NCBI RefSeq assembly: GCF_001984215.1
Contig: NZ_CP019420.1
Coordinates: 248,001-312,000 of the forward strand
Direction: 5' to 3'
DNA length: 64,000 nt
Source of the DNA: Mycobacterium sp. MS1601
GTDB lineage: Bacteria > Actinomycetota > Actinomycetes > Mycobacteriales > Mycobacteriaceae
The position numbers were made by a program, and so were the translations under genes. The notes below the pieces were generated by a model. The model was not told where the DNA came from. It did no database searches and worked only from the letters and a program-made list of their open reading frames with translations. Every line of letters starts with the position of its first letter. Position 1 is the stretch's first letter. This document shows, piece by piece, positions 54,945 to 61,655 of this stretch.

Positions 54945-55718
54945 GTGGTTTCCGCTTTACTGCTGAGCTTCGCCGTGATCTTCGTGGCCGAGCTCGGCGA
55001 CAAGACCCAACTGGTCGCCATGACCTTCGCGCTGCGCTACAAGTGGTATGTCGTCCTGGGCGCCATCACCGCAGCCACCACTTTGGTGCACGTGCTGTCG
55101 GTGGCCATCGGGCACTACCTGGGCGCTGCGCTGCCGACACATCTGCTGGGCATCCTCGCCGGCGCGATGTTCGTTTTCTTCGGCCTGTGGACGTTGCGCG
55201 GCGATTCCCTCAGCGACGAGGAGAAGAGTCGCGCCGAGCGCGCCACCGGTGCGGCGTTTTTTGTCGTGACCTCAGCGTTCTTCCTCGCCGAACTGGGCGA
55301 CAAGACCATGCTCGCCACCATCACGCTGGCCGCCGACAACGACTGGTTGGGTGTGTGGATCGGCTCCACCCTGGGCATGGTGGTGGCCGACGGGCTGGCC
55401 ATCATCGTGGGCGCGGTCGCCGGCAAGCACCTGCCCGAGCGGTTGATCCAGATCGTGGCCGCCGCGCTGTTCCTGTTGTTCGGGTTCTACATGCTGTTCG
55501 AGAACATCTTCTCCAGCGCACCTGTCTGGGTCGTCGCACTGGCCACCGCGGCTGTGGTCGCGCTGTGCGCCGCAGGCCTGCGTGCACTGCCGGAGCGGTT
55601 CCGTCCCGCAGTGCTCAAACCGCAGACCGACTCCCCCGCCGCAGAGGACACTGAGCAGACGCTCGACGCCGAGGTGCACCAACCGACCGCACCGGAGTCG
55701 CCCCAGCCCCGAAGCTAG
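54945..55718 (+). CDS. TMEM165/GDT1 family (UPF0016) cation exporter, probably Mn2+
   Basis: A 257-residue membrane protein with two repeats of three helices, each carrying the family motif ELGDKT (residues 16-21 and 116-121) whose acidic residues bind cations. GTG 54945 lies six bases after GAGGGG. Members of this family export Mn2+ or exchange Ca2+/Mn2+ for protons. The Mn riboswitch upstream makes Mn2+ detoxification the likely role. A hydrophilic tail of about 45 residues ends the protein. Confidence 0.92.
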   Translation: MVSALLLSFAVIFVAELGDKTQLVAMTFALRYKWYVVLGAITAATTLVHVLSVAIGHYLGAALPTHLLGILAGAMFVFFGLWTLRGDSLSDEEKSRAERATGAAFFVVTSAFFLAELGDKTMLATITLAADNDWLGVWIGSTLGMVVADGLAIIVGAVAGKHLPERLIQIVAAALFLLFGFYMLFENIFSSAPVWVVALATAAVVALCAAGLRALPERFRPAVLKPQTDSPAAEDTEQTLDAEVHQPTAPESPQPRS

Positions 55719-55729
55719 GAGGACGTCCC

Positions 55730-56122
55730 ATGCTGCTCGCCTCTCGCTGTCTGGCCCTGCTCACCATCGCCGTCGTGGCCGTGTTGTTCCTCACCGCCGG
55801 CGCTCTGGTTCAGGCCGGCGAGCTCATCGACGTCCATGGCGGCGCCGCCATCGCCCTGCATGTGGTCACCGGCCTGCTGACCGTGACGCTGGCGATTCTG
55901 GCCAGACAGCGAGGGCAGGGCTGGTGGGCTGCCGGGGTGGCGTGCGCGCTGTTCGCCTACTCGTTCGTCCAGGCCTACCTGGGCTCCGGGCCCACCCTGG
56001 GGATCCACGTCCCCGGCGCGATGCTCATCACCGTCGCCTCGATCTGGCTGGTGTTCTGGCTGTTCACACGTCAGCGCCCCGCCCCCAACGCCTCATCGAG
56101 TGCGCCGGTCAGGTCCTCGTAG
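55730..56122 (+). CDS. small four-helix membrane protein, hypothetical
   Basis: A 130-residue protein with four hydrophobic helices and a short polar tail. AGGAGG is well placed before ATG 55730, 11 bp after the exporter gene, so it is probably co-transcribed with it. The 3' end overlaps the convergent DsbA-like gene by about 50 bp. The function is unknown; the helices LDVHGGAAIALHVVTGLLTVTLA-like in pattern resemble small cytochrome-b561-type helices, but heme ligands are not convincing. Confidence 0.7.
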   Translation: MLLASRCLALLTIAVVAVLFLTAGALVQAGELIDVHGGAAIALHVVTGLLTVTLAILARQRGQGWWAAGVACALFAYSFVQAYLGSGPTLGIHVPGAMLITVASIWLVFWLFTRQRPAPNASSSAPVRSS

Positions 56123-56730
56123 CTGCGCGGCTGCAACCGGGAGCCGTTGACGAAGAACGTGGGAGTGCCCTGCACCCCCAGAGCCTCACCGTCGGACTTG
56201 TCCATCTGGACGCGCTGTGCGGTGGCGGGATCGCTGTAGGCGGCATCGAAGGCGGCCATGTCCAGCCCCAGTCCGGCAGCCAGCTCCCGCAATTCGGCGT
56301 CGGCAGGTGTCTCTTTGTGACCCCACTGGTCCTGGGTGTCGAACAACGTCTTGTACATCGGCTCGAGTTGGCCCTGTTGCGCGGCAGCCTCGGCAGCGCG
56401 GGCAGCCCGCTCGGAGTTGAAGTGCCCGCTCAACGGGAAGTACCGGATCACGAAGTTCACCCGGTCGCCGTACTCGCCTCGCAGTTGTTCCACTACGGGG
56501 TACAGCGCTTTGCAGCCCTCGCATTCGAAATCCAGGAACTCGACGAAGTCGACGTTGCTGTCGGGCACCGACGACAGACGGTGACTGTTGTCGCGGACCA
56601 CCTGTCCCGCGTCGGTTTGTGCGACCCGTTCCGGTTCACTGTCGTCCCGCAGGAACAGGACCACCACCGTGGCCACCACCACGGCGACGACGAGCGACGC
56701 CGTCAGCGCGATCCGCGTCTTGTGCGTCAT
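56071..56730 (-). CDS. membrane-anchored DsbA-like thiol oxidoreductase
   Basis: A 219-residue protein. One N-terminal membrane helix (about residues 8-27) is followed by a thioredoxin-fold DsbA domain with the active site C70-E-G-C73 (FLDFECEGCK) and the cis-proline loop GTPTFFVNG. It acts outside the membrane in disulfide formation, probably with a VKOR-type partner encoded elsewhere. ATG 56730 has AAGGGCGG upstream. It is divergent to the DUF4239 gene across a palindrome. Confidence 0.88.
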   Translation of the reverse strand: MTHKTRIALTASLVVAVVVATVVVLFLRDDSEPERVAQTDAGQVVRDNSHRLSSVPDSNVDFVEFLDFECEGCKALYPVVEQLRGEYGDRVNFVIRYFPLSGHFNSERAARAAEAAAQQGQLEPMYKTLFDTQDQWGHKETPADAELRELAAGLGLDMAAFDAAYSDPATAQRVQMDKSDGEALGVQGTPTFFVNGSRLQPRSYEDLTGALDEALGAGR

Positions 56731-56750
56731 GTCTGCCGCCCTTCTCAAAG

Positions 56751-56773
56751 ATCTACTAGGGACGATAGTAGAT
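56751..56773. promoter_or_regulatory. operator candidate between DsbA-like and DUF4239 genes
   Basis: ATCTACTA-N7-TAGTAGAT is a perfect 8-bp inverted repeat centred 32 bp upstream of the DsbA-like start. TACTA/TAGTA half-sites bring BlaI- or CopY-type repressors to mind, but no regulator gene is adjacent. Confidence 0.5.
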
Positions 56774-56820
56774 GCTTGATCTGGTGAGCCCGGCGGTCAG
56801 CGGTTGACTACTGTCAGCGG

Positions 56821-57600
56821 ATGACCGAGTGGATCGTCACCCATGTACCGGCCGGACTGGTGCTGGTCATCTTCATCGTGGGCATCGCCGGCGGCAGCAT
56901 GCTGTTGCAAAGTGTTGTGCGGAAACGCTTTCCGGCACTCACTCGGGACGAGCACAACGATGTCACCCGATTCACCTACGGTGTCATCGGCTTCGTCTAC
57001 GCATTCTTCATGGGCTTCGTGGTCTCGACCATGTGGGGACAGATCAACACCGCGGACGGCAAGGCCCGCACCGAAGGGGCCGCCGCTGTGCAGATGGCCA
57101 ACGATCTACGGGTGTTCGACCAGCCCGACGCCGACCGCATCCGGGCCGCCCTGCTGACCTACGAGCAGGCGGCACTCGCCGAATGGGAGGTGCAGCAGCG
57201 AGGTGCGAGCGCCCGCGCCGATACCGCCCTGGCCGACCTGTACGTGGCCTACGAGCAGGTTCAGCCCGGCACCGACGTGCAGACCAGATTCCTGAACACG
57301 TCCTTCACCAATCTCGACAAGGTGAGCCAAGCCCGCACCGAGCGACTGCTACAGGCGCGCACGGACACCGGTCCGCCCTGGCCGCTGTGGGCCGTCATCT
57401 TCATCACCAGCGCCATGGTGCTCGGTACCGCGATCATCTACGGGGTCGAGAAGGCGACCATGCACTATCCGATGACCGCGGTCATCGGCGCGCTGGTGGC
57501 CACCAACCTGTTCCTCGTGGTGCAGCTGTCACACCCGTTCCTGGGCGATCTGTCCACCTCGTCGGAGCCGCTGCGGGAAGTGATCGCCGTCCTGCAATGA
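56821..57600 (+). CDS. DUF4239 (bestrophin-like) membrane protein
   Basis: A 259-residue protein with two hydrophobic helices near the N-terminus (residues 10-32 and 52-72), a soluble helical middle part and two helices near the C-terminus (about 190-240). The order and the NDVTRFTYGVIGFVYAFFMGF stretch fit DUF4239. The function of the family is unknown; distant similarity to bestrophin anion channels has been proposed. Convergent with the FetB-like gene with 2 bp between. Confidence 0.78.
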   Translation: MTEWIVTHVPAGLVLVIFIVGIAGGSMLLQSVVRKRFPALTRDEHNDVTRFTYGVIGFVYAFFMGFVVSTMWGQINTADGKARTEGAAAVQMANDLRVFDQPDADRIRAALLTYEQAALAEWEVQQRGASARADTALADLYVAYEQVQPGTDVQTRFLNTSFTNLDKVSQARTERLLQARTDTGPPWPLWAVIFITSAMVLGTAIIYGVEKATMHYPMTAVIGALVATNLFLVVQLSHPFLGDLSTSSEPLREVIAVLQ

Positions 57601-57602
57601 CT

Positions 57603-58355
57603 TTAGTTGGGCACAAACGCATTTCGGCGCACCCGACCGCGGGCCACCAGTTCAGCGGTCAGAGCCACGGCACAGCTCTGTGACAACAACAGCGCCACCA
57701 GAACCAACACCTGCACAGCAGCGGCCTGCGCGGCAGAGCCGGTACTCAGGAGCACGCCGATGAAGGCGCCGGGCAGGGTCACCAGACCCGCGGTACGGGC
57801 CTGGTCGACGTTGGGAATCAGGGCGTCGGCGGCATCGCGGCGGATGACCTCCATGCGAGCATCCCGTTCCATCAGACCGAGACTCAGGGCAGCCTCGACC
57901 TCACCGATACGATCCACCTGCGAGTCCAGCGCGCGCCGCGACGCCACGGCCACCGCCGTCATGGTGCCGCCGAGGACGATCCCCACCACCGGAACCACGG
58001 CCACACCGTCGAGGGGAACCACGCCGCCGAGAATCAGCAGTGGGATGACCGACAGCAGCCCGGCTGCCAATGGCACCGCCAACCAACAAGATCCGTGACT
58101 GGCTTGCGCTCGGCGGGCGGCGGTCACCGCGGCGATCACGAACATCCCCATGAGCACCAGCACCGACGACCACAGTTGCGTCACGGCCACGGTCAGGATG
58201 GAGGCCACCGCGGCCAGTTGCGCCGCCGAGCGCAGTGCCGCACCGGGCACCACCCACCAGCGGCCCAGCAGCGCGAGCCGGTAGACGGCAGCCGCGGCAG
58301 CGGCCATCACGATGCAGACGATGACCAGGTTCGGGCCGAGCACGGTGGACGTCAC
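57603..58355 (-). CDS. UPF0014 / FetB-like ABC-type permease
   Basis: A 250-residue membrane protein with about seven helices. Motifs such as GAALRSAAQLAAVASIL, VPVVGIVLGGTMTAVAVASRRALD and the late GLVTLPGAFIGVLLSTGSAAQAAAVQ are typical of FetB, the permease of an iron exporter. No FetA ATPase gene is next to it, so the partner is elsewhere or missing. GTG 58355 is a best estimate of the start because no clear ribosome site is seen. Confidence 0.8.
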   Translation of the reverse strand: MTSTVLGPNLVIVCIVMAAAAAAVYRLALLGRWWVVPGAALRSAAQLAAVASILTVAVTQLWSSVLVLMGMFVIAAVTAARRAQASHGSCWLAVPLAAGLLSVIPLLILGGVVPLDGVAVVPVVGIVLGGTMTAVAVASRRALDSQVDRIGEVEAALSLGLMERDARMEVIRRDAADALIPNVDQARTAGLVTLPGAFIGVLLSTGSAAQAAAVQVLVLVALLLSQSCAVALTAELVARGRVRRNAFVPN

Positions 58356-58383
58356 TCGAACCAGTGTCGGCCATCGACGGATC

Positions 58384-58710
58384 TCAGTCGCCTGCGTGCA
58401 CCGATTCCACGGTGTACAGGTGTGGGTCGAAGCTGTCCGCCAGCGCGGCCGCCCGGCCCATGTGCTCACGGGCTACGGGGTCAGCGAGCATGTCCTGGTA
58501 GGCCTGCACACTGTCCCACTGCGCGTAGTTCAGAACGCGGGTGCCGTCAGTGCTGACGTGGATGTTGGCCGCACGAAATCCTTCGTAGTGCCGCATGACG
58601 CTCTCGGTGGCGGCGGCGAGCACCTCGGCGAGTTCGGCGGCCTTGCCGGGGTCGACGGTGAAGACGTTGATCAGCGTGGCGTAGGGGGCGTGGGGCTGGA
58701 TGGTGGTCAT
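58384..58710 (-). CDS. antibiotic biosynthesis monooxygenase (ABM) domain protein
   Basis: A 108-residue ferredoxin-fold ABM protein: ATLINVFTVDPGKAAELAEVL, then GFRAANIHVSTDGTRVLNYAQWDSVQAYQDML. Such proteins are dimeric and include quinol monooxygenases and heme-degrading enzymes; the Asn/Tyr-Trp pattern fits but does not decide. It is divergent to the MarR gene with a large inverted repeat between them, so it is probably the regulated target. Confidence 0.85.
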   Translation of the reverse strand: MTTIQPHAPYATLINVFTVDPGKAAELAEVLAAATESVMRHYEGFRAANIHVSTDGTRVLNYAQWDSVQAYQDMLADPVAREHMGRAAALADSFDPHLYTVESVHAGD

Positions 58711-58722
58711 GACTCCCTCTCA

Positions 58723-58776
58723 TGTCAGGTTCCTTACATTGCCGACCGTAGCACTACCGATGTAAGGTTCCTGTCA
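58723..58776. promoter_or_regulatory. large inverted repeat, MarR operator candidate
   Basis: TGTCAGGTTCCTTACAT (58723-58739) and the inverse of its near-copy (58760-58776) match at 14 of 17 positions, flanking a central GTAGCACTAC palindrome. The right arm ends on the A of the MarR start codon. Confidence 0.65.
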
Positions 58777-59222
58777 TGGAGGTTCCCGCCGTCGAGCATG
58801 CGCCGGGCTATCTGGTCAAACGCGTGCAGCAGGCATTCCGCAGGCGCAGCGATGCCGCCCTGCGCGCCACCGGGCTGTCGATGTCGCAGTACGCCCTACT
58901 GCGGGCACTGGCAGATCACCCCGACGCCTCGGCGGCCGAACTGGCCCGGCTGTGCTTCGTCACGCGACAGTCGCTGCAGGACGTGCTGACCGCGTTGCGT
59001 ACCGACAATCTGGTGGATGACGCAGGGCTTCCCCCTCGAGGACGCTCCCGCGCCCTGACGCTCACACCCGAGGGTCGACGACGACTCGCCGGCGCCGACG
59101 ACGCTGTCATGCAGATCGATGCGCTGATGGTGCAGGGGCTGTCCGGCGCCGAGCAACAGCGCCTAAGCCAACTGTTGCTGTGCTGCGCGCAGAATCTCGA
59201 AGATCAACCGCGGCCGAAATAG
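58776..59222 (+). CDS. MarR family transcriptional regulator
   Basis: A 148-residue MarR protein. The winged-helix core is SQYALLRALADHPDASAAELARLCFVTRQSLQDVLTALRTDNLV, followed by the wing RGRSRALTLTPEGRRRL. The ATG at 58776 lies at the edge of the operator and has no clear ribosome site, so a leaderless or very short-leader mRNA is likely. It probably represses itself and the ABM monooxygenase. The 3' end overlaps the convergent SDR by 19 bp. Confidence 0.87.
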   Translation: MEVPAVEHAPGYLVKRVQQAFRRRSDAALRATGLSMSQYALLRALADHPDASAAELARLCFVTRQSLQDVLTALRTDNLVDDAGLPPRGRSRALTLTPEGRRRLAGADDAVMQIDALMVQGLSGAEQQRLSQLLLCCAQNLEDQPRPK

Positions 59223-59938
59223 GGCATGGCCCTTGCCATCACCGTCAACGACGGGACAGACACATCCAGCGGCAGTTCGATCACGTGCGCGATGGAGCGG
59301 GCCACGTGGTCGGCGTCAATCGTGGGTTCGGCGGCCACAGTTCCATTGGCCTGCAACGCTTTCGAGAATCCGGCGGTGATGGCGGTGGCCGCATTGCCGA
59401 TGTCGATCTGGGTGACGCAGATATCGAGATCGCGCAGATCCAACAACATCGATGCGGTCAGACCGCTGATCGCGTGTTTCGTCACGGCGTAGGCCAGCGT
59501 GGCGGGTCGCGGCCGGTGCGCAGCCAGCGACCCGTTGTTGATGATCCGTCCACCTCGGGGCAGTTGTGCCGCCATCACCCGGGCTGCCTCACGCGCGCAG
59601 AACACCGACCCGTCGACGTTGGTGCGCCACGTCTGATGCCACTGCGCGTCATCGATCTCGGCGATAGACGCCGACGGTCCGAACACCCCGGCATTGTTGA
59701 ACAGCACGTCGACGCGGCCGAACACCGATACGGTTTCCTCGAACAGCGTCCGCACCGCCGCGGAATCCGTGACGTCGGTGACGCGGACTCGGGCATTGGG
59801 ATGACCACCTGCCGCTTCGGTCAGCGCGTCGGGGCGCCGGCCCGCCAACACCACCCGGTGCCCCGCCTCCACAAGCACCCGGGCGGTGGCGCGCCCCAAC
59901 CCGCTGCCCGCCCCGGTGATCACCACAACCTTGCTCAC
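59204..59938 (-). CDS. short-chain dehydrogenase/reductase
   Basis: A 244-residue classical SDR with TGAGSGLG (residues 8-15), NNAG at 81-84 and the catalytic S137, Y150 and K154 (YAVTK). LAGRRPD after strand 2 suggests NADP(H). The GTG start at 59938 is 3 bp after the stop of the upstream F420 oxidoreductase gene, so the two are co-transcribed. The substrate is unknown. Confidence 0.86.
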   Translation of the reverse strand: MSKVVVITGAGSGLGRATARVLVEAGHRVVLAGRRPDALTEAAGGHPNARVRVTDVTDSAAVRTLFEETVSVFGRVDVLFNNAGVFGPSASIAEIDDAQWHQTWRTNVDGSVFCAREAARVMAAQLPRGGRIINNGSLAAHRPRPATLAYAVTKHAISGLTASMLLDLRDLDICVTQIDIGNAATAITAGFSKALQANGTVAAEPTIDADHVARSIAHVIELPLDVSVPSLTVMARAMPYFGRG

Positions 59939-59941
59939 AGA

Positions 59942-60772
59942 TCAACCCCGGTACCGCTGTACGGCCGCGGCGTAGTCGTCGAGCACACGCAGCGCCTCGT
60001 CCTTGGGCACCGATGGCAGCAGCAGCCCTACCTGGCCGAAGCCCAACTGCTCGACGGCCTGCCAATAGTCGGCGTCCACCGGGGTGCCGAACATGGCCAG
60101 CGGCACGTCGTGGCCCGCACCCTCACGCAATTGGCTGATGCGCTTGGACAGATCCTCCACCGCCAGCGGATTGGAGATCCATCCGGCGCCGTGGCGCAGC
60201 GCCCGCTTGACCGTGGCATCGGAGTTGCCGCCGATGAAGATCGGCGGGTGCGGCTTCTGAACCGGCTTGGGCCGACTGAACGTCGGCTCGAAATCGACGA
60301 ACGTGCCGTGGTACTCGGCGGGGTCTTCGGTCCACAGCGCTTTGATGGCCTCGATGCGCTCATCGAGCAGGGCACCACGCGTCTTCGGGTCCGTGCCGTG
60401 GGCGCGCATCTCCTCGAGGTTCCAGCCCGCCCCGACACCGAAGACGAAGCGTCCGCCGGAGATCAGGTCCACGCTGGCGGCTTCCTTCGCGGTGTGGATG
60501 GGATCGCGCTGGATCAGCAACGCGACGCCGGTGACCAGTTGGATGGTCTCCGTCACCGCCGCAGCAGCGGCCAGCGTGACAAACGGGTCAAGAGTCTTGT
60601 AGTAGACCGAGGGCAGCTCGCCGCCGCCCGGATACGCCGATTCACGGCTGACCGGGATGTGTGAATGCTCGGCCACGATCAGCGAATGGAAACCGCGCTC
60701 CTCGATGGCGCGACCCAGGGACACGGGGTCGATTCCGTCGTCGGTGACGAACGTCGAAATACCGAATTTCAT
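59942..60772 (-). CDS. LLM class F420-dependent oxidoreductase
   Basis: A 276-residue luciferase-like protein. HIPVSRESAYPGGGELP, VALLIQRDPIHTAKEAASVDLISGGRFVFGVGAGW and IFIGGNSDATVKRALRHGAGW are typical of the mycobacterial F420-binding group. ATG 60772 has GAGGAG six bases upstream. It forms a two-gene unit with the SDR. Confidence 0.87.
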   Translation of the reverse strand: MKFGISTFVTDDGIDPVSLGRAIEERGFHSLIVAEHSHIPVSRESAYPGGGELPSVYYKTLDPFVTLAAAAAVTETIQLVTGVALLIQRDPIHTAKEAASVDLISGGRFVFGVGAGWNLEEMRAHGTDPKTRGALLDERIEAIKALWTEDPAEYHGTFVDFEPTFSRPKPVQKPHPPIFIGGNSDATVKRALRHGAGWISNPLAVEDLSKRISQLREGAGHDVPLAMFGTPVDADYWQAVEQLGFGQVGLLLPSVPKDEALRVLDDYAAAVQRYRG

Positions 60773-60892
60773 GTTGCGCTCCTCACAGTCTGGACTCCCC
60801 CACGACAATGCCTACGTGCTCGACCGTATTCCCCCGATCGATCTCCTCGGATCGGGCTCCCGGGCAATCGCTGCGACGCTAGGGTGCTGTCC

Positions 60893-61546
60893 GTGAGCAA
60901 ACGGGTGTTGACCAGCGCCCGAGGGCGCTGGTTGGCCATCGCGGCCTCGATCGCCGTGTCGGCGGGAATGTTCTATGCCCAGAGTTCCGACCACCACCTG
61001 CAGACGCCGACCGTTGCGCCTGCCGGCCACAACCACGTCCTCGCCGACGCGCCGACGGCCGCCGCGCCTGCCGAGGCGGCACCCCTGCTGGCCAGCGTCC
61101 CCGCCGGGGCCGCCGACATCGCGTTCGCACTTCCCCGGGGAGTGACCCCCGAAGGCGGACTACAGGTCAGGACCATCTGGGTAGCCCGCGCCATCAGCGT
61201 CCTGTTCCCCGAGGTGACGACCATCGGCGGCTACCGCCAGGACCCCTTGAAGTGGCATCCCAACGGTCTGGCCATCGACGTGATGATCCCCGACCACAAC
61301 ACCGAAGAGGGCATCGAACTCGGCAATCAGATCGCGGGGCTGGCGCTGGCCAACGCGCAGCGCTGGGGGGTGCTGCACGTCATCTGGCGCCAGGGCTACT
61401 ACCCGGGCGTCGGCGCTCCGAGTTGGACTGCGGACTACGGCAACGAGACCGCCAACCACTTCGATCACGTGCACATCGCCACCTCCGGCGGGGGCTACCC
61501 CACCGGCAAGGAGACGTACTTCATCGGCTCGATGAGTAAAAGCTGA
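60893..61546 (+). CDS. exported LAS-type (M15/VanY-like) peptidase domain protein
   Basis: A 217-residue protein. A basic start and one hydrophobic segment (about residues 10-25) mark export or anchoring. The C-terminal domain has WHPNGLAID (H122, D129) and FDHVHI (H192, H194), which is the H-x6-D plus H-x-H zinc pattern of LAS peptidases such as VanY and VanX. It may cut peptidoglycan stem peptides. It also resembles mycobacterial proteins of unproven function with the same C-terminal domain, so activity is inferred. GTG 60893 is chosen as the start that keeps a signal-like N-terminus. Confidence 0.75.
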   Translation: MSKRVLTSARGRWLAIAASIAVSAGMFYAQSSDHHLQTPTVAPAGHNHVLADAPTAAAPAEAAPLLASVPAGAADIAFALPRGVTPEGGLQVRTIWVARAISVLFPEVTTIGGYRQDPLKWHPNGLAIDVMIPDHNTEEGIELGNQIAGLALANAQRWGVLHVIWRQGYYPGVGAPSWTADYGNETANHFDHVHIATSGGGYPTGKETYFIGSMSKS

Positions 61547-61655
61547 GCCACCCTCGCAGTGAGTTATTGACGCGCAGAACGCAAATCGATCCGCCAGGTC
61601 GCACCGGCTTGTAACGTCTGCGTCAACTTCGAGCCCGCCGTGATGGGAGTGCCTT

